Shown here one piece after another: positions 46,783 to 57,370 of a stretch of DNA of 64,000 bases. Below the pieces are notes generated by a model. It did no database searches, was not told where the DNA came from, and saw nothing but the letters and a program-made list of their open reading frames with translations. Numbering within the stretch: position 1 is the first letter of the stretch; every line of letters starts with the position of its first letter. Source of the DNA: Oceanicoccus sagamiensis (GTDB lineage Bacteria > Pseudomonadota > Gammaproteobacteria > Pseudomonadales > Dasaniaceae); assembly GCF_002117105.1 (NCBI RefSeq), contig NZ_CP019343.1, positions 2,728,001 to 2,792,000 of the forward strand, read 5' to 3'. A program made the translations under genes and the position numbers.

Positions 46783-47928
46783 ATGACCATATTGCTACCG
46801 CGAGTAGGGATTCAAACACGCCATAAGGATAATAAAAGTACTGAGCCCCAGCGCAAGATTATCCATTGCGATGCGGACTGCTTCTTTGCGGCGATAGAAA
46901 TGCGGGATGATCCCAGTTTGAGAAATCGCCCTATTGCGGTGGGAGGCTCCTCTGACCGACGCGGGGTGATCTCCACCTGCAATTATGAAGCCCGTGCTTA
47001 TGGGGTACGTTCCGCCATGCCTACCGCGACGGCTCATCGTCTATGCCCGGACCTGCTAGTGGTGCCGGGGCGGATGGAGCGCTATAAAGAAGCCGCCCTG
47101 CAAATTCGCGATATCTTCTTCGATTACTCCGAGCTGGTAGAGCCCTTATCCCTTGATGAAGCGTTTATCGATGTCAGTGGCAGCCCTGCCTGTTATGGCA
47201 GCGCTACCCTAATCGCCGAAGAAATTCGCCAACGTGTTTTTGAGACCGTGGGTATTACCGTGTCAGCGGGGGTTGCGCCGAATAAATTTCTCGCCAAAAT
47301 TGGCAGTGATTGGAATAAACCCAATGGCATCACCGTTATTCCGCCGGCTAAAGTGGACGATTTTGTCCAGTATCTGCCGGTAGATAAGCTATTTGGCGTG
47401 GGCAAAGTCACCGCGGAAAAAATGCACCGCTTAGGCATACAGAACTGTGGTGATGTGCGGGCCTATAGTATTTATGAGCTATCAGAGCTTTTTGGCAGCT
47501 TTGGCCCGCGACTCTATGATTTGTGCCGGGGTATCGACCAGCGGCCAGTCAAAACCAGCCGTAACCGAAAATCCCTGAGCGTAGAGCATACTTATGCGGC
47601 AGACCTGCCCTCAGTACAGGGTTGCTTAGGCCAGTTGCCTGCTTTGTTTCAGCAACTAAGCCAGCGCCTGCACAAATTAACCGATGGCGCCGCGGCTAGC
47701 CAATACCGTGTACATAAGCAGTTTGTCAAAGTGAAGTTTAATAACTTCCAGTCTACAACGATGGAGTGTGTGACCGCAGGCACGCCCCGTATCGCCGTAT
47801 TTAAACAATTGTGCAGTGATTCCTTTCAGCGCGGTGATGGTTTGCCTGTGCGCTTATTAGGGCTTGGTGTGCGTTTCGAGGACAGCAGTATGGATGACCC
47901 GCAGCAGTTGCCCCTATTTACCCACTAG
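46783..47928 (+). CDS. dinB: DNA polymerase IV (DinB)
   Basis: The 381-aa Y-family polymerase has catalytic acids in HCDADCFFAAIE and SLDEAFIDVS, the palm and finger segment CNYEARAYGVRSAMP, HhH motifs near KLFGVGKVTAEK and a C-terminal clamp-binding QLPLF. Translesion synthesis past damaged bases is the expected role. The N-terminus is about 23 residues longer than E. coli DinB. A LexA box sits just upstream. Confidence 0.96.
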   Translation: MTILLPRVGIQTRHKDNKSTEPQRKIIHCDADCFFAAIEMRDDPSLRNRPIAVGGSSDRRGVISTCNYEARAYGVRSAMPTATAHRLCPDLLVVPGRMERYKEAALQIRDIFFDYSELVEPLSLDEAFIDVSGSPACYGSATLIAEEIRQRVFETVGITVSAGVAPNKFLAKIGSDWNKPNGITVIPPAKVDDFVQYLPVDKLFGVGKVTAEKMHRLGIQNCGDVRAYSIYELSELFGSFGPRLYDLCRGIDQRPVKTSRNRKSLSVEHTYAADLPSVQGCLGQLPALFQQLSQRLHKLTDGAAASQYRVHKQFVKVKFNNFQSTTMECVTAGTPRIAVFKQLCSDSFQRGDGLPVRLLGLGVRFEDSSMDDPQQLPLFTH

Positions 47929-48028
47929 CTACGCTAGCGTTACACTGCGGAGACTTAGCCCTGATTAATTCTTCGCCCTGATTAATCCTTGGCCCTGATA
48001 ATAGAACGGACCCCTGGAGCAAGAGACA

Positions 48029-48592
48029 GTGAAACACCAACTAGCTATCGTTATTACCACCCTATTGTTGACAGCCTGTATTGGTAGCAAAGTCGTGGTC
48101 AAGCCCGACAGTACCTTTGACGCAGCCAACTACCAGCGCTTTGCCTGGATGCACGAGGCCATTACCAACGATGGCCGCAATAGTGCTTACTACAATCTCG
48201 ATCGCTCCATTCGCAAAGGCATAAGCGCCGAGTTGGTCAAAAAGGGTTATCAGCAGGTGGCTAAAGAGCAGGCGGAATTTTTATTGGACTACAGTTTTTT
48301 CCAAAGTGTTTCACCAGACCGTGGAGGTATTATCTCTCCCCGGGATGAAAGCAATGCCGCCTGGGATAATGGTAGCGATATCAATGGCACCTCATTACAC
48401 AACCACTATATACCCGCTGAAATCCAGCGCGGTAATCTGTCATTGAGTATTAGTGACGCTAAACAGGGGCATGAAGTGTGGCAGGTCACGATGACCAAGG
48501 TGATAGAAAACCAGATGGAAGATGAGGCCGCGGTTAAAAAAAGTGTGCGCGGCCTGATACCCAAATTATTAAGAGAGCTGCCTGCTAAATAA
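48029..48592 (+). CDS. DUF4136 lipoprotein
   Basis: The 187-aa protein starts at GTG with a GGAG/AGAGA site. A lipobox (LTAC, about residue 16) is followed by YQRFAWM and a C-terminal KKSVRGLIPKLLRELP, as in DUF4136. It is probably an outer-membrane lipoprotein of unknown function. Confidence 0.75.
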   Translation: MKHQLAIVITTLLLTACIGSKVVVKPDSTFDAANYQRFAWMHEAITNDGRNSAYYNLDRSIRKGISAELVKKGYQQVAKEQAEFLLDYSFFQSVSPDRGGIISPRDESNAAWDNGSDINGTSLHNHYIPAEIQRGNLSLSISDAKQGHEVWQVTMTKVIENQMEDEAAVKKSVRGLIPKLLRELPAK

Positions 48593-48610
48593 TGTTATAG
48601 CGGCTTACCA

Positions 48611-49786
48611 TTACAGATCTTTGGCATCTTCTTTAGGTAGCGTGAAATGCAAGAAAAAATAACCAAAAATAGCCGAGGCAAAAGACCCCATCAGGATACC
48701 CAGTCGGTCCACGGCTAAATAATCTTCTCCTGTCTGTTCAAAGGCGAGTGAACCCACAAACAAGCTCATGGTAAAACCAATCCCACACAGGATTGAAACA
48801 CCATAAAGTTGTGACCAGCTAATGCTGGGTGGCGGTGCCAGTTTGATTTTTACTGCCAGCCAACTTAAGCCAAAAATACCCACCTGCTTGCCGAAAAACA
48901 AGCCCAGCGCAATGCCCAGTGGAATGGCGGTAAATGCTTCACCCATCGCCTCGCTGTTCATCACCACCCCGGCGTTCATAAAAGCGAATAAAGGCAGGAT
49001 AAAAAAGGCGACGGTGCCATGTAAGTCGTGCTCCAGTTCTTTAACCGGTGAGCCGCCTTTATCATCTAAATAGGGGATAAAGAAGGCCAGTGCGACACCG
49101 GCCAGGGTAGCGTGGACGCCGGACTTTAATACGGAAGCCCAAAGGATCAGTCCAAATATGATATAGGGCGTCAGGCTGGTAACACCGCGCCGGTTTAAGA
49201 CAAATAAAGTGATTAAACAGGCTGCAGCGATCACCAGTGAAGTCACTGACAAATCACTGGTATAAAACAGGGCAATAATAATAATGGCGCCAATATCATC
49301 AATAATGGCCAGTGAGACCAGGAATATTTTCAGGGCCGTAGGTACACGCTTACCCAATAAGGTCAAAATGCCCAGTGCAAAGGCTATATCGGTAGCGGCA
49401 GGGATGGCCCAGCCTTGCATGGCGGCTGAATTATCCCAGTTAAACCAGCTGTAGACCAACGCCGGTACTGCCATACCTCCGACAGCAGCAATAGCGGGTA
49501 AAATAATCTTGCTGGGGGATGACAGTTCGCCATCGACCAGTTCCCGCTTTAGCTCCAGACCAACCAGGAAAAAGAACACCGCCATTAAACCATCGTTAAC
49601 CCAAAGTAATAGGGGCTTGGCGATTTCAAACTCAGCAAAGCGTATTTGTACCGGAATATCTAAAAAACCGCCATACATCGCTTGTAGCGGGGTATTGGCA
49701 AAAATCAGCGCCAGTACGGTGGCGATAACCAGCATAATGCCACCGGCGCTTTCCAGTCTTAGAAAGTTTTTAATCGGTTCAATCAT
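48611..49786 (-). CDS. nhaA: Na+/H+ antiporter NhaA
   Basis: The 391-aa protein has the NhaA plan: about 12 helices, [16 protein letters not shown] near the start, and the ion-binding ALIFANTP and AIIDDIGAI aspartate pair region. It exports Na+ in exchange for H+ and fits a marine lifestyle. Confidence 0.95.
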   Translation of the reverse strand: MIEPIKNFLRLESAGGIMLVIATVLALIFANTPLQAMYGGFLDIPVQIRFAEFEIAKPLLLWVNDGLMAVFFFLVGLELKRELVDGELSSPSKIILPAIAAVGGMAVPALVYSWFNWDNSAAMQGWAIPAATDIAFALGILTLLGKRVPTALKIFLVSLAIIDDIGAIIIIALFYTSDLSVTSLVIAAACLITLFVLNRRGVTSLTPYIIFGLILWASVLKSGVHATLAGVALAFFIPYLDDKGGSPVKELEHDLHGTVAFFILPLFAFMNAGVVMNSEAMGEAFTAIPLGIALGLFFGKQVGIFGLSWLAVKIKLAPPPSISWSQLYGVSILCGIGFTMSLFVGSLAFEQTGEDYLAVDRLGILMGSFASAIFGYFFLHFTLPKEDAKDL

Positions 49787-49861
49787 AATGCCCAGTATCC
49801 AGTCGTTCTTTGTCGGTTAGGTAGTGCCGTTAGTAGTGCTGCATGTCTAACTTAGCATAGC

Positions 49862-50806
49862 TTATTCGGTAGAGCTTGAGATAGTTAGCTTAAGGTGGTG
49901 GCTATCGTTAGCCGCCAGTTGGATATAATCCTGCTCTGCATTGGCGGTTTCAATACAGAGCATACGCAGATAATCGTCGTCGGCAAAATTAGACAAGCGT
50001 TTGGATTTTTCTATCCATGGGTTCCAGACGATACAGCTATGACTGCCCTCGCTGTTGATAGTCATCCGTCGCTGGGCATCTTTGATGGTGATCGCGTGGT
50101 TGGTGCCCCGGTAAATGCGATCGACTTCCTGATCAATCACCAGGCTGCCATGCTGTTGCTTTTCCTGCCAGTCGTCCAGGCTGTCGATATAGCTGTGTTC
50201 ATCAAGGCCGCCCACTATCGTATCGTCAATGGCATTGACGCCAAAATAGCTGTGCAGGGCGCTGGCAAAGTGAACAGTCTTATCACTCAGGTTGGTGACA
50301 GAGAAATCCAGGCTTAGGGTTTCACCAACGCTAATAACCATATTCAGTTCGCAGGCCGAAGGCCATAGCGGCTCCTGGTCCGCGGCAAGCTGCAATTGCA
50401 GGTGCAGGCGGGTGGTGTGTGGGTCGGGTGTTGCTACCGAGACTACATCCCATAACCGGCTGCGTACAAAGCCGTGGGCACTGACACCCTCATGGTCGGG
50501 GATTTGCTGCTGCACCGCCTCGGGATTGCGGGCAATATCGCCAAACCAGGGCCAACAGACAGGAATACCACCTCTAAGGGGGGTGCCTTCACGGTAATCA
50601 CTCTCGTCACTGCACCAGATCAGCGCAGGCTGCCCCGGAGTCTGGTAATGACTGAGCTGGGCACCCTGTAAAAACACCGTAGCGGTAGCGGCCTTATTGG
50701 TGATACGCACCGCCAGCAGCTCCTTATGTAATTCAATCACCACGCCTTCTAACTGGCCAAACTGGCTATAAAGTTGCTGCATTTGGTGGCCAATATCTGA
50801 ACTCAT
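49862..50806 (-). CDS. yeaD: D-hexose-6-phosphate mutarotase (YeaD)
   Basis: The 314-aa aldose-epimerase-fold protein has PLRGGIPVCWPWFG, the catalytic His in EGVSAHGFVRSRLW, and HSYFGV and the late Glu region LRMLCIETAN. It interconverts anomers of glucose-6-phosphate-type sugars. It is divergent from rapA. Confidence 0.88.
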   Translation of the reverse strand: MSSDIGHQMQQLYSQFGQLEGVVIELHKELLAVRITNKAATATVFLQGAQLSHYQTPGQPALIWCSDESDYREGTPLRGGIPVCWPWFGDIARNPEAVQQQIPDHEGVSAHGFVRSRLWDVVSVATPDPHTTRLHLQLQLAADQEPLWPSACELNMVISVGETLSLDFSVTNLSDKTVHFASALHSYFGVNAIDDTIVGGLDEHSYIDSLDDWQEKQQHGSLVIDQEVDRIYRGTNHAITIKDAQRRMTINSEGSHSCIVWNPWIEKSKRLSNFADDDYLRMLCIETANAEQDYIQLAANDSHHLKLTISSSTE

Positions 50807-50929
50807 GGTTTTTCCTGCTAAGGTGTTAAATGGGGTACTGAAAAGCCGTTAAGCTTATAGGGAATATTGAGTAGATAAAACCTTTGCTGTTGGTTTTCTT
50901 ATCCCTTATTATCCGCGCCCATTGCAGCG

Positions 50930-53905
50930 TTGCCTACGGTGGCTGTGAAGCTATTAACTGACTTGCGAGAACTGTTTGTGCCCTCACCCGTTTTTGTCCC
51001 CGGCCAGCGCTGGATAAGTAATACCGAATCTGAATTAGGTCTTGGCATCGTGGTAGAGCTGGCCAACCGGCGGGTAGAAATTAGTTTTCCCGCCTCCGGT
51101 GAGCGCCGCACCTATGCTGTGGATAATGCCCCTATCAGCCGCGTGCAATACGAGGCAGGGCAACAAATCCACAATGAGCTGGGCGAGCTGATTACGGTTA
51201 ATGATGTATTGGAGAACCAGGGCTGCCTGATCTACAACGGGGTGAATGAGCAGGGCGAAGCGGTGATTTTGCCTGAGATTGATCTCAACAGTTTTATTCA
51301 ATTCAGCAAGCCACAGGACCGCCTGTTTGCGGGTCAAATCGATAAAAACCGCGCCTTCCAATTGCGCTGCCAGACTCTGGAGAATATTCGCCACCAGCAG
51401 CAATCACAGGTAAGGGGCTTATTGGGCCCCAGAGTTCAGCTGTTACCCCACCAGCTCTATATTGCCAGTGAGGCCGCTAACCGACATGCCCCCCGGGTAT
51501 TATTGGCCGATGAAGTCGGTTTGGGTAAAACCATTGAAGCGGGTTTGATTTTGCACCAGCAACTTATCAGTGGCCGCTCCAAGCGGGTTCTGGTGGTGGT
51601 GCCTGATAGTTTGCTACACCAGTGGTTAGTTGAAATGCTACGCCGTTTTAATTTGTCCTTTACCATTTTGGATGAAGCGCGTTGTGAAGGTTTGGAAGAG
51701 TTGGGCGATGTGGAAAATGACCCCTTTTTCGATGAAGAACCGACACCGCAAGACGATAGCTATAACCCCTTTGAAAGCGCACAGCTGGTCTTGTGTACCT
51801 TATCATTTTTGACCAATAACCCAGAGCGCCAGGCCCAGGCGGCAGCGGCGGATTGGGATTTGTTAATTGTTGATGAAGCCCACCACCTACAGTGGAGTGA
51901 GGCTGAAACCAGCCCGGCTTATCGCTGTATAGAAACTCTGGCCCGCCAGGCTCGGGGCCTGTTACTACTGACTGCAACCCCGGAGCAGTTAGGGGTGGCC
52001 AGCCACTTTGCCCGGCTGCGCTTACTGGACCCCGATCGCTACTACGATCTGGCAACCTTTATTGAAGATGAAAAGAAACATAAGCCGGTTAATGAGCTGG
52101 TGCAGCATTTATTAGCTGATGATGTCTTTGAGCAATTGCAAAGCAACCCGCAATTACTACAGCAGCTTAGTGCTTACTTGGGGGATGCCTCGGTAGCGCC
52201 GTTGCAGCAGGCTTTATCAGGGGGGGGCGGTGAAGAATTTGATCAGGCAATTGCTACTGTAATCAGTGATCTGCTGGACCGTCATGGCACCGGCCGTGTG
52301 TTATTTCGCAATACCCGTTCATCCGTAGCCGGTTTTCCGGATCGACAATTACATCAATACCCATTGCAGCCCGCTGATCGTTATAACGATGCGATTATGC
52401 ATGCTGCGATGGAAGAGTTACTTGCTCCTGAACTGTTATTGGGTAGTAGCTGGATTGCCGAAGACCCAAGAGTCGGCTGGTTGTCTAGCTGGCTCAAAGA
52501 TCATCGCTCAGAAAAAGTGTTAGTGATTTGTGCTCGGGCAGAAACCGCACTGGATTTAGAAGAGCATCTCAGGCTGCGCGGTGGGGTACAGTCGGCGGTT
52601 TTTCATGAGGGCTTATCGCTGGTGGCCAGAGACAGAGCGGCGGCTTTTTTTGCCGACGATGAAGAGGGCGCACAGGTATTAATTTGTTCCGAGATTGGCA
52701 GTGAAGGGCGTAACTTTCAGTTTTCCCACCATTTAGTGCTGTTTGATTTACCGCTTAACCCGGATTTACTGGAGCAGCGGATTGGTCGTTTGGACCGTAT
52801 TGGCCAGCGTTATACCGTCGATATTCATGTACCGTTTTATGAAGATACCGCCCAGCAGGTGTTGTTGCGCTGGTATCACGAAGGTATCAATGCCTTTGAG
52901 CGTACCTGCCCTGCGGGTTTAGCGTTGTACCAGCAGTTTGAACAGGCGCTGATTCAGTGTTTGAACGACGGTGATAATGGTGCTGCCATGGAGCAATTAA
53001 TCAGCGAAACTAAAACAGCAACCGCTGCTACCTTGCAGACCTTGCAACAAGGTAGAGATCGCCTGTTAGAGCTCAATTCCTGTAATCATGAAAAAGCGGA
53101 TGCCATTGTCGAGACAATGATTGAAGAAGAGCGCCGCCAGGAATTATCCAATTATATGGAGCAGGTGTTTGACCAGTACGGTGTCGAGCAAGAGCATCAC
53201 AGTGCCGCCAGTGTTATTTTGCGCCCTGGTGATCATATGTTGGAGCATAGCTTTCCCGGCTTAACTGAAGAAGGTGTCACCGCCACTTATTCCCGCGAAG
53301 TCGCCTTATCCCGAGAAGATATGCAGTTTCTTAGTTGGGAGCACCCGATGGTTGCCGGTGCGATGGATATGGTACTTAGCGGTGAGTTTGGTAATACTGC
53401 TTTTTGTACCCTGAAGTTACCGCCCTTAAAAGCGGGCACCGTGCTATTGGAAGCCATCTTTATTGTCCATTGTACGGCCCCCAGTGAGCTGCAAATACAA
53501 CGTTATTTACCTTTAACCACTATGCGTATAGTCGTCGACAGTAATAATACTGACTTGAGTAAAGTGCTGACACCAGCGCATTTGGATAAGTTGGGGCAAA
53601 AGGTGCCGAAACGCAGTGCACAGGATTTGATCCGCCATGCCCGCCCGCAAATCAGCGCGATGATTAGCCGTGCTGAACAATTGGCTGAACCCAAAAAGGA
53701 TGGGCTTATTGAAGAGGCGGCAGGAAAAATGCAAACCGAGCAAGTGGCTGAGTTGGGACGATTAAAAGCACTGGCTGCTGTTAACCCTAATATCCGTCAG
53801 GAAGAGGTTGAGTACTTAAAACAGTCGGCGGTGAGTTTGCAGCGTTATTTGCAGGGCGCACAATTAAAATTGGATGCGGTGCGGGTTGCCCTGGTGACGG
53901 ATTAA
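50930..53905 (+). CDS. rapA: RNA polymerase-associated helicase-like protein RapA (HepA)
   Basis: The 991-aa Swi2/Snf2 ATPase has FVPGQRWISNTESELGLG at the N-terminus (two Tudor-like subdomains), Walker A ADEVGLGKTIEAG, the DEAH box VDEAHHLQW, and motif VI RIGRLDRIGQ. RapA recycles stalled RNA polymerase. The frame opens at TTG 50930; GTG codons shortly after (50939, 50945) are possible starts. E. coli RapA is 968 aa. It converges on the cNMP-HDOD gene with 2 bp between stops. Confidence 0.95.
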   Translation: MPTVAVKLLTDLRELFVPSPVFVPGQRWISNTESELGLGIVVELANRRVEISFPASGERRTYAVDNAPISRVQYEAGQQIHNELGELITVNDVLENQGCLIYNGVNEQGEAVILPEIDLNSFIQFSKPQDRLFAGQIDKNRAFQLRCQTLENIRHQQQSQVRGLLGPRVQLLPHQLYIASEAANRHAPRVLLADEVGLGKTIEAGLILHQQLISGRSKRVLVVVPDSLLHQWLVEMLRRFNLSFTILDEARCEGLEELGDVENDPFFDEEPTPQDDSYNPFESAQLVLCTLSFLTNNPERQAQAAAADWDLLIVDEAHHLQWSEAETSPAYRCIETLARQARGLLLLTATPEQLGVASHFARLRLLDPDRYYDLATFIEDEKKHKPVNELVQHLLADDVFEQLQSNPQLLQQLSAYLGDASVAPLQQALSGGGGEEFDQAIATVISDLLDRHGTGRVLFRNTRSSVAGFPDRQLHQYPLQPADRYNDAIMHAAMEELLAPELLLGSSWIAEDPRVGWLSSWLKDHRSEKVLVICARAETALDLEEHLRLRGGVQSAVFHEGLSLVARDRAAAFFADDEEGAQVLICSEIGSEGRNFQFSHHLVLFDLPLNPDLLEQRIGRLDRIGQRYTVDIHVPFYEDTAQQVLLRWYHEGINAFERTCPAGLALYQQFEQALIQCLNDGDNGAAMEQLISETKTATAATLQTLQQGRDRLLELNSCNHEKADAIVETMIEEERRQELSNYMEQVFDQYGVEQEHHSAASVILRPGDHMLEHSFPGLTEEGVTATYSREVALSREDMQFLSWEHPMVAGAMDMVLSGEFGNTAFCTLKLPPLKAGTVLLEAIFIVHCTAPSELQIQRYLPLTTMRIVVDSNNTDLSKVLTPAHLDKLGQKVPKRSAQDLIRHARPQISAMISRAEQLAEPKKDGLIEEAAGKMQTEQVAELGRLKALAAVNPNIRQEEVEYLKQSAVSLQRYLQGAQLKLDAVRVALVTD

Positions 53906-53907
53906 AG

Positions 53908-55182
53908 CTACTGATTAAAGATAGCCCTTAACTCAGCAATTTGATCTTTGGCTTCGTTAATAATAGCCGTAGTTTGCTCAGAACTTAGCTGGCGTTTTTT
54001 CAGTTTTTCAAAGGCGGGGACAGAATTAATTTCTGGCAGTGAAGGGCTGACATCGTCTTTCCCTTGCAGGGCATATAAAGTGGCCACCTGCACCAAGTCA
54101 CAGTAATCAAAATCTGAACCATCCTCAGCAATAGTGCCATTGCCCCGCATCCAGTCGCCGGATTCTCTGGCGACGGTAATTAAATCTTCGGTAAAGTCCC
54201 AGCGGCTTAGTACCATTTCCCCGAGTTTGCCCCGCAGGTTGGTGGTGGCAATATTTAAACGGTTTTCATCGGTGGATAAATCGTAAAAACGCTCAGCATA
54301 AGTCAGTACGACAATCTCACCAATGCTGTGAATTAAACCGGCTAATAAGGCTTCTTCTTCATTAAAGCGCGGTAGTTGTTTGGCTAATACATAGCTATAA
54401 GCGGCCACCTCAATACTTTGTTCCCATAATCTGTGCATATGGTCTTTAAATAAATGGGACTTGGTTTCAAATAGCGCCAGCACGGCAAAGCTGGTCACCA
54501 GTTGTTTGGTGGTAATCAGGCCGAGCCTGGCAATCGCCGTTTGCGTATCATCACAATGGCTGGCTCCGCGGTACATCACACTATTAGCAACTTTGACTAA
54601 CTTGGTGGCAATCGCCGGATCGGTATTCACCAGTTTGGCCAAATCCTCCATGCTGCATTCCGGGTTATCAATCAATTCCCGAATACGAAAGGCAACCTCT
54701 GGCAAACTGGGTAGTACAAAGCGACCGGTATTTAATTCCTGCTCAAATTCATAAATCAGTGAGTGGCCTTCTTCGCCGGCCTTTTGTTGCATTTCTTTGA
54801 CCACAACCCTGCTGTCAATTTTACGGGTATTACTTTGCAGTTCATCCAGTACCGAGGCGCTAATGACAAAATAACTAATGGGGCTCGCAGCTTTAGCGGT
54901 ATACATACGCGGGCGAAGGCGGGCAATAGGGAAGCGGGCATTGGTGCTGTCAGTGCTGATCAGGTTTTCGCGGCCATCCTGGGCAATCAGGCTAATAGTG
55001 CCGCTGATTAAATAGAATTCATTGCTATCAAAGTCACCGTGTTCAAACAGGCATAGACCAATATCGCCGGTTTTGATATTGATATCTTTGGCAAGCAGGG
55101 TTAATAGCTCATGGTCGAGGCTGTTAAAGGGGGAGTATTTGGGTAATAGCTCCATTAGCGTCGAGATATCGGCTTCGCTCAT
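53908..55182 (-). CDS. Cyclic-nucleotide-binding-like domain plus HDOD protein
   Basis: The 424-aa protein has an N-terminal cNMP-binding-like fold (about 15-125, FEHGDFDSNEFYLISGTI) and a C-terminal HDOD domain (about 155-355, FVLPSLPEVAFRIREL and the degenerate HD-type region LIHSIGEIV). HDOD proteins act in signalling, often around c-di-GMP, and are not usually hydrolases. Whether it binds cAMP or c-di-GMP cannot be told from sequence alone. Confidence 0.82.
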   Translation of the reverse strand: MSEADISTLMELLPKYSPFNSLDHELLTLLAKDINIKTGDIGLCLFEHGDFDSNEFYLISGTISLIAQDGRENLISTDSTNARFPIARLRPRMYTAKAASPISYFVISASVLDELQSNTRKIDSRVVVKEMQQKAGEEGHSLIYEFEQELNTGRFVLPSLPEVAFRIRELIDNPECSMEDLAKLVNTDPAIATKLVKVANSVMYRGASHCDDTQTAIARLGLITTKQLVTSFAVLALFETKSHLFKDHMHRLWEQSIEVAAYSYVLAKQLPRFNEEEALLAGLIHSIGEIVVLTYAERFYDLSTDENRLNIATTNLRGKLGEMVLSRWDFTEDLITVARESGDWMRGNGTIAEDGSDFDYCDLVQVATLYALQGKDDVSPSLPEINSVPAFEKLKKRQLSSEQTTAIINEAKDQIAELRAIFNQ

Positions 55183-55306
55183 CGTGGTACAGGTATTCCT
55201 TTAGGGGTCATCAATATGTCACTAAGTTTATACGTTAAAACGGTTTTTGTCCGTCCGTCTATCTAGCAGTTCTTCCGTTTATCCCAGCTCGGGATGGATA
55301 ATGGGC

Positions 55307-55720
55307 TTAGAAGCTGGGTTTGCCCCTGAGGGACTTGGTTTTACCGCGCTGGGTTTTTTTATCCATACGTCGCCTCTGTGAGCCTTTGGTGGCCTTGGTC
55401 GGGCGGCGTACTTTGGTCAGTTTGGTGGCTTTTTTAATCAGTTCCTTTAGCCGTTGCAGAGCATCTTCGCGGTTTTTTTCCTGAGTTCTATGGGTTTGGG
55501 CTTTGATAATAATAATGCCCTCTTTACTGATGCGCTGGTCACTAAGCTGTAATAGCCGCTGTTTGTAAAAATCCGGCAGCGATGATGCCTTGATATCAAA
55601 GCGTAAATGAATCGCAGAAGAGACTTTGTTGACGTTCTGCCCACCCGCACCCTGTGCTCGAATGGCGGTAATTTCCAATTCGGAGCCGGGAATAATAACG
55701 TGGCTGGAAAGCGTCAGCAT
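55307..55720 (-). CDS. arfB: Ribosome-rescue peptidyl-tRNA hydrolase ArfB (YaeJ)
   Basis: The 137-aa release-factor-like protein has the catalytic loop GAGGQNVNK and a long basic C-terminal tail (RRPTKATKGSQRRRMDKK) that enters the mRNA channel of stalled ribosomes. It hydrolyses peptidyl-tRNA without a stop codon. It lies 8 bp downstream of the pyruvate kinase gene. Confidence 0.93.
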   Translation of the reverse strand: MLTLSSHVIIPGSELEITAIRAQGAGGQNVNKVSSAIHLRFDIKASSLPDFYKQRLLQLSDQRISKEGIIIIKAQTHRTQEKNREDALQRLKELIKKATKLTKVRRPTKATKGSQRRRMDKKTQRGKTKSLRGKPSF

Positions 55721-55728
55721 GCTCTGGC

Positions 55729-57162
55729 CTAACCTGGATACTCAAGAATTTTTAAGGTGTTCGTCATACCTCCAGAGCCGCGAATATCACCACAGGTGAT
55801 AATCACTCGATCACCGGCTTGGAGAGCGCCGGTATCCGCTATGGTCATCATCGCGTTGTGGTAAACATTGTCTTCGCCATCATTTAAGTCGACCAGAATA
55901 GGGACTACACCGCGATAGAGGGCCATTCGTTGGCAGGTTTGCTGGTGACGGGACATACCATAGATCGGCAAGCTTGAGCTTAGTCTCGACATAATTAAGG
56001 CGGTTTCACCGGATTCAGTTAAACATATACTGGCCCTGACATTTTCCAAATGGTTGGCGGCATAAATCGCCGATAAGGCAATCGACTCGTTAGTCGTTTC
56101 AATCATTTTATCAATGCGATAACGGGAGGTGCGGGTTTCCGGATGTTGCTCTGCACCCAGGCAGGCATCGGCCATCGCAGCCACGACTTTTGTGGGGTGT
56201 TTGCCGGTGGCCGTTTCGGCCGAGAGCATCACCGCATCGGTACCATCGAGCACTGCGTTAGCCACATCAAACACTTCGGCTCGTGTCGGTACCGGGGAGT
56301 GAATCATCGACTCCATCATTTGGGTGGCGGTAATCACCGGTTTATTGGCGCGCCGGGCCTGGCGAATAATCTTCTTTTGCACACCAATTAATTGTGCGTC
56401 ACCAATTTCAACTCCCAGATCACCACGGGCTACCATCACGCCATCTGAGGCAGCGATTAACGCATTAAGGGTGTCATCCGAGGCGACGGCTTCGGCCCGC
56501 TCAATTTTGGAAATAATATTGATATTGGCATTCAGCGCTGCCAGTTTGTCTTTCACCGGAATTAAATCATCGGCACAACTGGGAAAGGAAACTGCCAAAA
56601 AGTCCAGTTTAAGCTCCACCGCCAGCTCAATATCGGCTACATCTTTTTCCGTAATCGCTGGAGCAGAGAGACCGCCCCCTAAACGGTTAAGGCCTTTGCG
56701 TGATTTTAACTCACCACCGACTTTGATCTTGCAATGGACGTCATCCCCTTCGACTCCGCTAACGGTTAGCTGGATCAGTCCATCATCCAGCAAGAGGGTA
56801 TCACCGGCCGCGACAGAGCCGGGCAGGGCTTTATAGCCTACCGATACGCAGTTATCTGTTTTGGCTTTGCTGTCGTCAATGGTCAATGTGATATCGCCAC
56901 CATCAAGCAGTGTCAGTGACTCTTTATGTAAATCACCTATGCGAATTTTAGGGCCTTGCAGATCGCCCAAAATCGCGGCATTGATCTTCTTATCGGCGCA
57001 GACTGCTCTAATAATACTGGCTTGTTCGCGGTGGCCATCCGCTGAACCGTGAGAAAAGTTAAGACGAAAGACGTTGACGCCCTTATCTAACAGTCGGGCT
57101 ATCATTTCAGCGCTGCCGGAGGCGGGGCCTATGGTGGCAACAATTTTGGTTCTTCTAACCAT
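55729..57162 (-). CDS. pyk: Pyruvate kinase
   Basis: The 477-aa glycolytic enzyme converts phosphoenolpyruvate and ADP to pyruvate and ATP. Motifs are RRTKIVATIGPAS, ISKIERAEAV (catalytic Lys), MVARGDLGVE and TATQMMESMI. The length and sequence fit the PykA type. An AAGGATCC site precedes the ATG. Confidence 0.95.
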   Translation of the reverse strand: MVRRTKIVATIGPASGSAEMIARLLDKGVNVFRLNFSHGSADGHREQASIIRAVCADKKINAAILGDLQGPKIRIGDLHKESLTLLDGGDITLTIDDSKAKTDNCVSVGYKALPGSVAAGDTLLLDDGLIQLTVSGVEGDDVHCKIKVGGELKSRKGLNRLGGGLSAPAITEKDVADIELAVELKLDFLAVSFPSCADDLIPVKDKLAALNANINIISKIERAEAVASDDTLNALIAASDGVMVARGDLGVEIGDAQLIGVQKKIIRQARRANKPVITATQMMESMIHSPVPTRAEVFDVANAVLDGTDAVMLSAETATGKHPTKVVAAMADACLGAEQHPETRTSRYRIDKMIETTNESIALSAIYAANHLENVRASICLTESGETALIMSRLSSSLPIYGMSRHQQTCQRMALYRGVVPILVDLNDGEDNVYHNAMMTIADTGALQAGDRVIITCGDIRGSGGMTNTLKILEYPG

Positions 57163-57370
57163 GGTGGATCCTTATCACTATTGTGCTTCTAGTATGGTTC
57201 AAGTTGCTGATAATTCTACTAATCACCCCGAGCTTTTTGGTGATTTTGTGACATTGATGGTTTTTTCATCAGCAGTGAATATTCCTTACAGTCTACGGTG
57301 TTTATAAGGCCGTTTTCACAGTAAACTATGGCCTTATCGAACGATTAAAATAACAGTGAATATCGCCATC